Positions 24,040 through 31,992 of a stretch of 51,578 nt of DNA are shown here, in pieces (the first letter of the stretch is position 1; the number at the start of each line of letters is the position of its first letter). The stretch spans positions 1-51,578 of the forward strand of contig JAKLPV010000062.1 of NCBI GenBank assembly GCA_022013685.1, given 5' to 3'. The position numbers and the translations under genes were made by a program. The notes beneath the pieces were generated by a model that saw nothing but the letters and a program-made list of their open reading frames with translations, ran no database searches and was not told the origin of the DNA. This DNA is from Anaerolineae bacterium (GTDB lineage Bacteria; Chloroflexota; Anaerolineae; Anaerolineales; Villigracilaceae).

Positions 24040-24086
24040 CCTTCCCCCATTTTCAAGATCGAAAATGGGGGAAGGGGCTTTTTTTT
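24040..24086 (+). terminator. Intrinsic terminator after the SDR gene
   Basis: Perfect 15-base arms (24040-24054 and 24061-24075) with a six-base loop, then a run of nine T. The C5/G5 hairpin resembles the one inserted in the dihydropyrimidinase gene. From here to 24169 there are more C/G-rich repeat fragments and no gene. Confidence 0.85.
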
Positions 24087-24169
24087 TATAACTCATCCCC
24101 CAAATTCCCGCTCTTGGCATTTGGGGCTGTTTCGCCTGCCGTGATTTCCGGCAGGAGGCCGGGAGGGGG

Positions 24170-25084
24170 TCACACCCCGACATTCCAGTGCGCGTACTTC
24201 TCGACCCGGCCATGCACGACATCATCGAACAGTTTGCGCAGTTTGAGGGTCACCTCGCCGGGCTGGCCGTTGCCAACCTGGCGGTAATCAACCTTGGTGA
24301 CGACTGTCACCTGGGCGGCGGTGCCGGTCAGGAACAGTTCTTCGCAGACATAGGTCTCGGTGCGATCGATCGAACGTTCGACCACCGGGATCTTGAGTTC
24401 ATCGCGCGCCAGCTCGAGCACTGTGCGGCGGGTGATGCCCTCCAGGATATTGTCCGTGACCGGCGGGGTAATCAGCACGCCATCGCGCACCATGAAAACG
24501 TTCATCGCCGTGCCTTCCGAGATATGCCCGTTCTGGTCGAGCACCAGCGCTTCGTCGAACCCGGCCCGGATGGCGTCGGTCTTGATCAGGGCCGAGTTGG
24601 CATAGGCCCCGCTGATCTTGCCGCGTGCCGGGATGACGTTGTCGTCGATCCGCCGCCAGGATGAGATGGTGACATGCGCCCCATCCTCGTTCTTGCCATA
24701 GGCCCCAAAGGGCGTGGCGAAAATGCTGACCTCGTCGCGCAGATCGTGCAGGCGCACACCGATGCCGGCGTCGGCTTTGTAGCACAAGGGGCGGACGTAA
24801 ACATCCTGCTGCCAATTGTCGGCGCGCAGCAGGTCGAGCGTCACCTGGGTCAGGCTTTCGGGGGTATGCGGCAGTTCCATGCACAACATCTTCGAGGAAT
24901 GCAGGAAGCGTTTGAAGTGGTCGAGCGGACGAAAAACGAACAGCTTTTTCTGGCTCTCGTTCCAATATCCGCGCAGGCCGCCAAACGCGGCAGTGCCATA
25001 GTTCAGGCCGTGGGTGGCAATGCTGACTTTGGCATCGCCAAACGGAACAATCTTCCCCTCAAAATATGCATGGGCTGTGTTCAT
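24170..25084 (-). CDS. ilvE: Branched-chain amino acid aminotransferase
   Basis: A 304-residue class IV PLP aminotransferase that interconverts Val, Leu and Ile with their 2-oxo acids. The PLP lysine is K156 (ARGKISGAYANS). HGLNYGTAAFGGLRGY, LVLDQNGHISEGTAMNVFMV, ILEGITRRTVLEL and LFLTGTAAQVTVV match the family. An excellent SD (GAGGTGA) precedes the ATG at 25084. Its TATAAT -10 box adjoins a MITE-like element that seems to provide the -35 box. Confidence 0.95.
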   Translation of the reverse strand: MNTAHAYFEGKIVPFGDAKVSIATHGLNYGTAAFGGLRGYWNESQKKLFVFRPLDHFKRFLHSSKMLCMELPHTPESLTQVTLDLLRADNWQQDVYVRPLCYKADAGIGVRLHDLRDEVSIFATPFGAYGKNEDGAHVTISSWRRIDDNVIPARGKISGAYANSALIKTDAIRAGFDEALVLDQNGHISEGTAMNVFMVRDGVLITPPVTDNILEGITRRTVLELARDELKIPVVERSIDRTETYVCEELFLTGTAAQVTVVTKVDYRQVGNGQPGEVTLKLRKLFDDVVHGRVEKYAHWNVGV

Positions 25085-25114
25085 GGTTCACCTCGTAGTT
25101 GGAATCTTTGAAAC

Positions 25115-25143
25115 ATTATAACTATTCAGCGGTCAGTTGTCAT
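25115..25143 (-). promoter_or_regulatory. ilvE promoter: element-borne -35 plus local -10
   Basis: On the minus strand ATGACA (25143-25138), inside the MITE-like element, is 17 bases from TATAAT (25120-25115) at its border. Transcription would begin near 25108. The sequence now upstream of the element still holds a second TATAAT copy (25303-25298), probably the pre-insertion position. Confidence 0.6.
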
Positions 25144-25290
25144 TTCGAACCGCTGGTGGTCGAGCTTGTCGAGACCCAGCGGTGAGAAATCTTCCCCAAT
25201 GTGTACAAGATTTCTCAGTCGCCGCTACGCGGCTTCTTCGAAATGACAAATTGATAGCAAAATAAGGCCAAAACATACGGCTGAATAGTT
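25120..25290. mobile_element. MITE-like palindromic element, copy 2
   Basis: Perfect 11-base terminal inverted repeats AACTATTCAGC and GCTGAATAGTT. An 11-base direct repeat GAAACATTATA flanks it (25110-25120 and 25293-25303). It matches copy 1 (11016-11164) along its length but carries about 22 extra bases around 25154-25178 (TCGAGCTTGTCGAGACC), a second type of palindromic repeat. Confidence 0.82.
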
Positions 25291-25368
25291 TCGAAACATT
25301 ATACCTATAATTCCTGGCTGCCTGTTATTTTGTGCGCCGCGCAGCCAAAATCAAATATTCGTTTTCCC

Positions 25369-25396
25369 TTGACAAAATCGACGGATCGCATAAAAT
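25369..25396 (+). promoter_or_regulatory. Promoter of the ArsR-DUF2087 operon
   Basis: TTGACA (25369-25374, perfect consensus) and TAAAAT (25391-25396) are 16 bases apart. The expected start point, about 25403, falls inside the palindrome at 25398-25417. Confidence 0.8.
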
Positions 25397-25397
25397 C

Positions 25398-25417
25398 AAT
25401 TCGATAAACATCGAATT
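25398..25417. promoter_or_regulatory. Palindromic operator
   Basis: Perfect eight-base arms AATTCGAT and ATCGAATT separated by AAAC, directly downstream of the -10 box. The size and place are typical of a dimeric ArsR-type repressor site; autoregulation by one or both encoded ArsR proteins is inferred. Confidence 0.75.
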
Positions 25418-25444
25418 AGTTAGACGAAAGTAGGTACTATAACC

Positions 25445-26053
25445 ATGGAACAAGATAAAATGCTCGACTTTGTAAAAGCCCTCGGTCACGCCGACCGTTT
25501 GCGTGTGATCGGGGTTCTAACCAAGGCCCCCGCCAGCATCAAACAGGTGGCCGAGGCCCTCAACATCCCCTTCCGCGATGCGATGAACCATCTGGCCTAT
25601 CTCAAACACATCGGCGCGGTGCGCGTGCAGGAAAGCGGCCACGATCACGACGATATCTTTGCGCTGGACACGGCTGGATTGGAAAAAATCCAACAAGCGC
25701 AGAGACAGGAAACGCACAGCTTCGAACCCGACCCCGGCCTGGATGAAAAAAGCCGCAAAGTGTTGAAATCCTATCTCAACGCCGACGGCTCCATCCGCCA
25801 ATTGCCGATGCAAGGGAGCAAATTGCAGGTGATCCTGGCTTATCTGCTGCAAGCCTTCAGCGTGGGCGTCATCTATACCGAGAAGGAAGTCAACCAGATC
25901 ATCCGCCGCTACCACGAAGATGTTGCGGGCTTGCGTCGCGACCTGATCGACCAGGGGTTGCTGCAACGCAAAAGCGACGGTTCGCAGTACTGGAGGCCCG
26001 CAGAGCCAACCGATCCGGCCGACCAGGAGAAGGGAGTTCAGCATGTACCCTGA
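25445..26053 (+). CDS. ArsR-type winged helix - DUF2087 regulator, copy A
   Basis: 202 residues. The first about 80 form an ArsR-like winged helix (ALGHADRLRVIGVLTKAP, then VAEALNIPFRDAMNHLAYLK). The recognition helix is less canonical than in copy B. The C-terminal DUF2087 domain (about 100-185) contains LNADGSIRQLPMQ, YTEKEVNQIIRRYHEDV and LRRDLIDQGLLQR. No Cys-based metal site is seen. It heads a three-gene operon behind a palindromic operator and overlaps the GNAT gene by 11 bases. Confidence 0.87.
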   Translation: MEQDKMLDFVKALGHADRLRVIGVLTKAPASIKQVAEALNIPFRDAMNHLAYLKHIGAVRVQESGHDHDDIFALDTAGLEKIQQAQRQETHSFEPDPGLDEKSRKVLKSYLNADGSIRQLPMQGSKLQVILAYLLQAFSVGVIYTEKEVNQIIRRYHEDVAGLRRDLIDQGLLQRKSDGSQYWRPAEPTDPADQEKGVQHVP

Positions 26054-26819
26054 ACTTGAACTAAGTAAAGCCAACCGGCTGAAACTGGCCGAAGTGTTTC
26101 GAGCGCTCAAGCAGGTGGATATGTCCATCCCTTGCATGATCGAAGGCCAGCACGGCAAGGTGCTGGTCGATTCCCAGAACAGTCCGAGCGCTTATGCGCT
26201 GGTGATTGGTCCATTCTGGTACTTCGCCGGGGAAGCCAGCGGAGCTTCAGCCCGAGAGCTGGCCGCAGAATTCCCGCCCTATGCCCTGCTGATGCCGTCC
26301 GCGCCAGGCTGGTTGGAAACCGTCCAGGCCGTTTTCAGCGAGCGCCTGACCGCCTTCACCCGTTACAGCTTCTCCAGCGCGGACCTGTCTGAAGAACATC
26401 TGCGCGGGTTGTTGGCGCAATCGAAGCACCGCGATGCGATTCTGCCAATTGATGAAAAGCTGGCCTCGCATCTGGCCAGCCTGTCGGATAGTCCCTTTGA
26501 CCTGTCCGACTTCGATTCGGCTGCAGATTTTGCCGCGCGCGCGCCGGGCTTCGCCCTGCTGGACGGCGAAAAGCTGATCGGGCTGGCGTATGCTTCGCTG
26601 GTATGCAGCCAGGGGATCGAAGTCAGCCTCTTCGTCGACGAGCCCTACCGCCGCCAGGGAGCGGCAACCGCGCTGGCAGCCCGTTTGCTGCTCGCCAGCC
26701 TGCAGCGCGGACTGCGGCCCAACTGGGACGCCGCCAACCGCGAATCCTGCAACCTGGCGGAAAAACTGGGCTATCGCCCCGTTGAAAGCTACACATCCTG
26801 GTATTATCGGCCGGCATGA
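26043..26819 (+). CDS. GNAT-family acetyltransferase (PF12746-like)
   Basis: 258 residues. The N-terminal half has no clear motif. The C-terminal half is GNAT-like, with ISLFVDE-type strand SLFVDEPYRRQGAATALAAR (acetyl-CoA loop RRQGAA) and NRESCNLAEKLGYRPVESYT. The length and layout fit the GNAT_acetyltran group that includes ZmaR-like proteins. It sits between two ArsR-DUF2087 paralogues and is translationally coupled to the first, so it is probably the output enzyme of the operon. Substrate, perhaps a small toxic amine or antibiotic, is unknown. Confidence 0.82.
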   Translation: MYPELELSKANRLKLAEVFRALKQVDMSIPCMIEGQHGKVLVDSQNSPSAYALVIGPFWYFAGEASGASARELAAEFPPYALLMPSAPGWLETVQAVFSERLTAFTRYSFSSADLSEEHLRGLLAQSKHRDAILPIDEKLASHLASLSDSPFDLSDFDSAADFAARAPGFALLDGEKLIGLAYASLVCSQGIEVSLFVDEPYRRQGAATALAARLLLASLQRGLRPNWDAANRESCNLAEKLGYRPVESYTSWYYRPA

Positions 26820-26831
26820 GCGGAGGCAAAA

Positions 26832-27392
26832 ATGGCAGAAAACCCTGAACTGGTTTCCGTATTCAAGGCCCTGGCCGACGCCAACCGCCTGAAAATTGTC
26901 GGACTGCTGGCCCAAAAGCCCTACAGCGTGGAGGAGTTGGCCGCCCTGCTGGAGTTGAAAGCCTCGACAGTCTCGCACCACCTTTCGAAACTGTACCGGG
27001 TCGGGCTGGTCTCGGCGCGCGCCGAGGGATATTACAGCGTCTATTCCCTGAACGAAGCGGCGCTGGAAGCCACCACCAAGCGCATCTTCACTTCTGCACA
27101 CGCCAGCACCGTCCTGAAAGATGTGGACATGGACGCCTACGAACGCAAGGTGGTGACCGATTACACCAACGACCGCGGGCGTTTACGCATCATCCCCGCC
27201 CAGCGCAAGAAGCTGGAGGCAATCCTGCGCTATGTGGTCAAGGCCTTCGAGCCGGGCACGCGCTACAGCGAAAAGCAGGTTAACGAAATCTTATCGGGCT
27301 TTCACGAGGATACCGCCACCCTGCGTCGCGAGCTGGTCGGCAGTAAACTGATGGAGCGCGAAGGCGGCGGAGGCGAATACTGGCGGATTTAA
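26832..27392 (+). CDS. ArsR-type winged helix - DUF2087 regulator, copy B
   Basis: 186 residues, paralogue of copy A. The winged helix is canonical ArsR: LADANRLKIVGLLAQKPYSV, then LKASTVSHHLSKLYRVGLV. The DUF2087 part includes RGRLRIIPAQRKKLEAIL, YSEKQVNEILSGFHED and LRRELVGSKLMERE. GGAGG lies about eight bases before the ATG. The stop codon is the first part of the terminator stem. Two DNA-binding paralogues in one operon suggest a heterodimer or two-signal control. Confidence 0.88.
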   Translation: MAENPELVSVFKALADANRLKIVGLLAQKPYSVEELAALLELKASTVSHHLSKLYRVGLVSARAEGYYSVYSLNEAALEATTKRIFTSAHASTVLKDVDMDAYERKVVTDYTNDRGRLRIIPAQRKKLEAILRYVVKAFEPGTRYSEKQVNEILSGFHEDTATLRRELVGSKLMEREGGGGEYWRI

Positions 27393-27437
27393 GCAAAAAG
27401 ATGGAGAGTAGGCAACCCTACTCTCCATCTTTTTGCT
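27392..27437. terminator. Strong bidirectional terminator
   Basis: Perfect 21-base arms with a four-base loop between the ArsR operon and the convergent DUF711 gene; A-run and T-run on the two sides. Confidence 0.92.
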
Positions 27438-27453
27438 GTAAATTATGTTTGGA

Positions 27454-28671
27454 TTATCCCCGCGCCTTTAGGTTGAAACGTTCATCCGACGCGAAGAACC
27501 CGCTCAGGCCTTCGCTTTCGAGGGCCATCACCCGGCTCGGGGCAAAGTAGTCGAAATCGAAGTTGACCTCGTCTCCGGCCTTTTTACCGGGGATCGGCAT
27601 CAGGCGCGCGGTCAGCGGCTTGTTCAGGCGCAGCGAGATCGCCGCAATATCCAGCAGCAGGGCCGAGATCTGGTCGGCGGTCACATCGCCGGGCAGCGGA
27701 ATGGTGTCCAGCCCGGTGCCGCAGACGGTGGAGTACATCAGCAGGTCTTTGACGGTCAAAACGCCTTCAGCGGCGCGTTTGGCAAAGGTCGAATCTTCGA
27801 GAGCCGGCATCATCAGGCCATTGAAACCGACCCGCAGGTAATCGGCGCGATCCATGGCTTCGGTGATGAAGGCTGCCGCCGCCAGCGAACCGTGCAACCC
27901 GACCCGCGGAACGCCCAGGCGTTCGAAAGCCGTCCCCAGCGAACGCCCTTCTTCGGGGAAAGGCGCCAGCGAGAAGTCCATCCCGCCGAATTTGATCGAA
28001 AATTGATACTTGAGCACATTGGCGACATTCACCAGCCGCACGGCGTTCTGGGTCATCGCGGAGGCCAGCCCCTTGCGGGCTTCTTCGAGATTTTTGGCGT
28101 TCTCAAAGGCTTCCACGGCCAGGTCCGCCGATTCGAGCGCCAGCGCAAAGGAGGTGCCGTCGCCTTCGTGGTAGGCGGCCGGGAAGAATGGCCCGCCCGG
28201 CCCGACATTGGCCAGCACCGTAAAGCGCAGGTTGGCAAAGCCATCCGGCTTGAGATCGCGGTTGCGTAAAATGATCTCGGAGCAGGCCCGAATGGCCGGC
28301 AGGGAGATCCCCTTTTGGGCGGTGGCAATTTCACCGGAGAAAAAGATGTTATCCGAAAGCATCAACGAATCGGGGATCAGCTCATAACTTTCAAAGACTT
28401 CCGGCAGGGCCGGGCCGAGCGAGGCGTAGGTAATGCCCTGGGCTTTGATGGCCGCCGAGAGTTTCTGGGTCATGCGCATCGTCAGGCCGATCAGCGGCTC
28501 ATCCAGGATGACCGGGAAGGGCACGCTGGCAACCCGCGTGGTCTGGACTTCAAAGCCCTCGGCCTCGTAGGCGCTTTTGGCCTCGGTTAGAAAGCGCCCG
28601 GCCTCCTGCATTTTTTCGTCATTGATGGGCCAACCGGGGTTGAAGAAGTAAGTGATCGAACGAATTTTCAT
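27454..28671 (-). CDS. DUF711 (UPF0210) family protein
   Basis: About 405 residues from the ATG at 28671, which has GGAGCA upstream. SLGPALPEVFESYELIPD, FALALESADLAVEAFE, YSTVCGTGLDTIPLPGD and NKPLTARLMPIPGKKAGD are typical of DUF711, a group with a glycyl-radical-enzyme-like barrel but no demonstrated radical chemistry. The catalytic role is not established. It is separated from the SpoU methyltransferase by 24 bases and probably co-transcribed with it. Confidence 0.88.
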   Translation of the reverse strand: MKIRSITYFFNPGWPINDEKMQEAGRFLTEAKSAYEAEGFEVQTTRVASVPFPVILDEPLIGLTMRMTQKLSAAIKAQGITYASLGPALPEVFESYELIPDSLMLSDNIFFSGEIATAQKGISLPAIRACSEIILRNRDLKPDGFANLRFTVLANVGPGGPFFPAAYHEGDGTSFALALESADLAVEAFENAKNLEEARKGLASAMTQNAVRLVNVANVLKYQFSIKFGGMDFSLAPFPEEGRSLGTAFERLGVPRVGLHGSLAAAAFITEAMDRADYLRVGFNGLMMPALEDSTFAKRAAEGVLTVKDLLMYSTVCGTGLDTIPLPGDVTADQISALLLDIAAISLRLNKPLTARLMPIPGKKAGDEVNFDFDYFAPSRVMALESEGLSGFFASDERFNLKARG

Positions 28672-28695
28672 AAGAGTGCTCCGGGATAACAAAAA

Positions 28696-29463
28696 TTAAC
28701 TTCTCTGCCGTACCACTTCGAACATCAGCACCGAGCCGGCCACCGCCGCATTCAACGATTCCATTTTGCCGGGCATGGGGACGATCACGTTCTGGCTTGC
28801 CAGGGCGCGGGCTTCGGGGCTGGCCCCATCGGCTTCGTTGCCTACGATCAGCACGAGCGCGGATTTAAAATCGGCCTGCCAGCACGGAATTGCATTTTCG
28901 GTCTCTGCCAAGTATACAGGAGTTTTGCCCAATCGGGCGCGGATCTCTTCCCAACTGGCGCGTTCGACCGGCAAGCGGAAGTGGGCGCCCATGCCGGCCC
29001 GCACCACTTTGGGCGCAAACGGGTCGGTCGTCTCAGGCGGGATCAGCACCGAATCGACCCCGGCGGCCTGGGCGCTGCGCAGCAAGGTCCCCAGGTTGCC
29101 GGGGTCGCGGATCTGGTCGAGGATCAAAGTGAAAGTCGGCTGGGGCGGCGCAGGCAGCACGGACAGTTCCATCACCGCCAGAATGCCCTGGCTGCTTTCG
29201 GTCTCGCTGACCGAGTCGAACAAGGCGGCTTCAACCGATTCAGTCTCGACCCCGGCCCGCGCCAGCGCTTCGAGGGCCTGCGCCGAGCGGCCGCTCAGGC
29301 CCTGGGCATACAGCACAAAGCGGATCGGCCAGCCGGAGGCCAGGGCTTCCTCGACCAGGCGCGCGCCTTCAGCCAGGAATGCGCCCGCTTCGCGGCGTTC
29401 CTTGGGACGTCCGGCCAGGGCGCGGACAAGTTTGAGTTTGGGGTTTTGGGCGGAGGTGATCAT
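28696..29463 (-). CDS. SpoU-type RNA 2'-O-methyltransferase
   Basis: 255 residues. An N-terminal substrate-binding domain (ITSAQNPKLKLVRAL, then FLAEGARLVEEAL) precedes a knotted SPOUT domain. The three SpoU motifs are visible: LDQIRDPGNLGTLLRSA, LIVGNEADGAS and PMPGKMESLNAAVAGSVLMFE. It methylates ribose in rRNA or tRNA using SAM; the exact site cannot be told, though the layout is TsnR/RlmB-like. No clear SD precedes the ATG. Confidence 0.92.
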   Translation of the reverse strand: MITSAQNPKLKLVRALAGRPKERREAGAFLAEGARLVEEALASGWPIRFVLYAQGLSGRSAQALEALARAGVETESVEAALFDSVSETESSQGILAVMELSVLPAPPQPTFTLILDQIRDPGNLGTLLRSAQAAGVDSVLIPPETTDPFAPKVVRAGMGAHFRLPVERASWEEIRARLGKTPVYLAETENAIPCWQADFKSALVLIVGNEADGASPEARALASQNVIVPMPGKMESLNAAVAGSVLMFEVVRQRS

Positions 29464-29467
29464 GGTT

Positions 29468-29571
29468 TTTAAACCTGACAGGTTTTATAAGGTTCTTGCT
29501 TGGCAAAATAGCCTGCGTCGCGTTGAGAATTGGCTGTCAAAAGCACCGGAAAACCTGTCAGGTTTCCCAGG
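29468..29571. repeat. Long inverted repeat ACCTGACAGGT
   Basis: AAACCTGACAGGTTTT at the left and AAAACCTGTCAGGTTT at the right flank about 70 bases of non-coding sequence. The right arm contains the stop codon of the macro-domain gene (29558-29560). Confidence 0.7.
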
Positions 29572-30109
29572 CAGCCAGAAAAACATCGAGGGTCGGCTGG
29601 TCGAAGAGCACCAGGCGAACCTGTTTGAGCGGGGAATCGGCCTGGGATGCGAAAAAGGCTTCCATCGTGGAAAAAATGATCCGCGCGGCGAGTTCCTTGG
29701 GGAAGCCGAAAATGCCGGTCGAAATGGCGGGCAGGCTCAGGCTGGAAAGCTCGAGGCGCGTGGCGAGGGCCAGAACCCCCAGCACGGCATCCGCCAGCTT
29801 GGCTTCTTCGTCCCCCTCGCCCCAGACCGGTCCAACCGCGTGGATGACGATTTGGCAGGGCAGGTCGCCCGCGCCGGTCACGGCCGGTTCGTTGTAGCTG
29901 ACCGGGCCATTCTTTTTTACCCAGGCGTCGCTTTCGCGCTGGATGCTTTCGCCGCCACGCTCTGAGATCGCCCGGGCCACCCCGCCGCCGTGGCGCAGGG
30001 ACGAGTTGGCGGCGTTGACGATGGCGTCCACCGTTTCAGTGGTGATGTCACCCTGCACCAGTTGAAAGAGATGCCCCGAAAAATCGCGTTCGCGTAAGAT
30101 GGTATTCAT
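29558..30109 (-). CDS. Macro domain protein (ADP-ribose binding)
   Basis: A 183-residue single macro domain. VQGDITTETVDAIVNAANSS, then HGGGVARAI, form the ADP-ribose-binding region, and LPAISTGIFGFPKELAA is the phosphate-binding loop. Family members remove ADP-ribose from proteins or nucleic acids or hydrolyse O-acetyl-ADP-ribose. The last residues and stop lie within a repeat arm, so the C-terminus may have been reshaped. Stand-alone macro genes are common; no ADP-ribosyl transferase partner is nearby. Confidence 0.92.
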   Translation of the reverse strand: MNTILRERDFSGHLFQLVQGDITTETVDAIVNAANSSLRHGGGVARAISERGGESIQRESDAWVKKNGPVSYNEPAVTGAGDLPCQIVIHAVGPVWGEGDEEAKLADAVLGVLALATRLELSSLSLPAISTGIFGFPKELAARIIFSTMEAFFASQADSPLKQVRLVLFDQPTLDVFLAAWET

Positions 30110-30184
30110 AAGACTATTTTACGCCATAATGAGCCGCGAGAATCAAAAGCTTTTTGAAGGGCAGTCGCATCCGTTGGAAATCAT

Positions 30185-30290
30185 CAACTTTTGCCGGTTT
30201 CCGCGCGGCTAAAGCCGCTACTCATGGCATGAAAGTCCTTCGGACTAGTGCTTTTAGCCCCGTAGGGGCTTCCATGAAATGAGCCAGGGC
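30185..30290. repeat. Repeat-rich gap upstream of the ThyX-like gene
   Basis: The 30110-30448 gap contains GCGCGGCTAAAGCCGC, AGTCCTTCGGACT and AGCCCCGTAGGGGCT hairpins, each a short palindrome. No gene is seen in it and no clear promoter. Confidence 0.6.
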
Positions 30291-30448
30291 TTTTGCGAAG
30301 CACCCTGTGGGTAGCCCGTTGGCGAGTCTGCAAAATCATAGCAAATCTGGATTTAGATGCAATCGCCCTGTTTCATTCGTTCCTGCAATCGCAGACAGGC
30401 CAGGAACATGGTATATTCACTCAAATTTTTGATCCCCCGGAGCCAGAC

Positions 30449-31855
30449 ATGCCAAAACGTGAAATTTACCTGCTTTCGCCAAAAGCTCTTTCGCCCGAAA
30501 CCATCGCGGTCGCTTTTGCCAAAACCTCGCGCTCGCCTGAGTCGTTTCGAGAGATCGCCGCCGAACTGAATGACGAAAAAAGTGCCAAATTTCACGAAAA
30601 ATGGGTGGTCGGCTACGGCCACGCCTCGGTCGCCGAGCACGCTGTTTTGCACCTGGCCCTCGAAAACGTCTCACGGGTCGCGATCGAAGCCATCGAATCG
30701 AACCGGCTGGCCTCCTACACCGAGAAATCGACCCGCTACCAGAAATGGGGCGCCGGCGATTTCACCGTCCCGCCCGAGCTGGACGGCCATCCGCTCAAGG
30801 ATGAATTCGTGGGCACGGTGCAGTCGCTCTTTGATGCCTACGCCCGCTCGCTCGAACCGGTCAAGGCCCTGGCCACCCAACAAGCGCCGCGCCGCGAAAA
30901 CGAGAGCGACGAAGCCTACGACCGCCGTATTCGCTCACAGTATGTCGACGCCTGCCGCTTCCTGCTGCCCGCCGCCGCCAACGCCAACGTCGGCATGACC
31001 GCCAATGGGCGCGTGATCGAGAACACCCTCCGCAAACTGCTTTCGCACCCGCTGGCCGAAGTGCGCCAGATCGGCGAAGAGATCAAGCGCGAAGCCAAAG
31101 GCGAGATCCCGACCCTGGTCAAATATGCCGAGGCCGTGCCCTACCTGCTCGAGAGCGTCAGGGAACTGTCCGCGCTGGCCCTGCCGCCTGCCAAACAGAC
31201 CTCCCGGTTCTGTGAACTGATCGATTATGACGAATATGGCGAGGAGAAGATCCTGGCGGCGGCCCTTTACCGCTTCAGCGGCATTCCCTACACCCAGGCC
31301 CTGAGCGCGGTGCGCGCCGCAGCCGAGCCTGTCCGCCGGCAGTGGGCCGAATCTTTGCTCGGGCGTTTAACCCGCTACGACATCCCCCTGCGCGAGCTGG
31401 AATACGGGACGTTTACCTTTGATCTGCTGATGGACCAGGGCGCCTATGCCGAATTTAAACGCCACCGCATGATGACCCAGACCCCGCAGCGCCTGACCTG
31501 CGACCTGGGCTACGCCACCCCGCGCCGCATCGTTGAGGCCGGTTTCGAAGCCGACTACCGCGCCGCCATGGACTCGGCTGGCGAGGCCTACCGCAAACTG
31601 GCCGCCTTCAACCCGGATGTGGCCCAGTACGTTGTGCCGAACGGCTACCACCGGCGCGTGCTGGCTTCCTTCAACCTGCGCACAGCCTACCATTTTTGCC
31701 AGTTGCGCTCGGCGGCCAACGCCCATTTCTCGATCCGAAAAATTGCCCAGCGCATGGCCGAGGAGATCCGGCGTGTACACCCGCTGCTGGGCGAGTTCAT
31801 GTTCGTCCGCGACGATGAGTCCTGGCAGGATGTCGACGAGCAGTATTTTGTTTAA
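30449..31855 (+). CDS. Tandem ThyX-like (FAD-dependent thymidylate synthase fold) protein
   Basis: 468 residues from the ATG at 30449, which follows GGAG; the open frame extends back to 30293 without an SD. Two ThyX-like halves are visible. The first has GHASVAEH (57-64) and SNRLASYTEKSTRYQ, corresponding to the ThyX RHR-x-SxN-S-RY region but with SNR in place of RHR. The second keeps KRHRMMTQTPQRL (RHR at 338-340). True ThyX is about 220-250 residues, so this is a duplication. It may make dTMP, or be a divergent relative with another role; no thyA or other thyX is in the window. Confidence 0.8.
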   Translation: MPKREIYLLSPKALSPETIAVAFAKTSRSPESFREIAAELNDEKSAKFHEKWVVGYGHASVAEHAVLHLALENVSRVAIEAIESNRLASYTEKSTRYQKWGAGDFTVPPELDGHPLKDEFVGTVQSLFDAYARSLEPVKALATQQAPRRENESDEAYDRRIRSQYVDACRFLLPAAANANVGMTANGRVIENTLRKLLSHPLAEVRQIGEEIKREAKGEIPTLVKYAEAVPYLLESVRELSALALPPAKQTSRFCELIDYDEYGEEKILAAALYRFSGIPYTQALSAVRAAAEPVRRQWAESLLGRLTRYDIPLRELEYGTFTFDLLMDQGAYAEFKRHRMMTQTPQRLTCDLGYATPRRIVEAGFEADYRAAMDSAGEAYRKLAAFNPDVAQYVVPNGYHRRVLASFNLRTAYHFCQLRSAANAHFSIRKIAQRMAEEIRRVHPLLGEFMFVRDDESWQDVDEQYFV

Positions 31856-31870
31856 GGCTGCATGATACTG

Positions 31871-31908
31871 AAAGACCCCGCGCTCAATTTTAGCGCGGGG
31901 TCTTTTTT
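31871..31908. terminator. Terminator after the ThyX-like gene
   Basis: GC-rich arms AAAGACCCCGCGCT and AGCGCGGGGTCTTT followed by a T-run. Confidence 0.93.
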
Positions 31909-31992
31909 ATTCAATTTTTTGTCAGAGCTTGACGCCCGCGTGACCTGTCCCGATGGTTTTCGAAGTCCTGTGATTGCAGCGTTGGCTTACTG

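Noticed and set aside
30293..30448. N-terminal extension of the ThyX-like gene
   Set aside because: Runs into repeat-type sequence without an SD; the ATG at 30449 follows GGAG and begins the conserved part.
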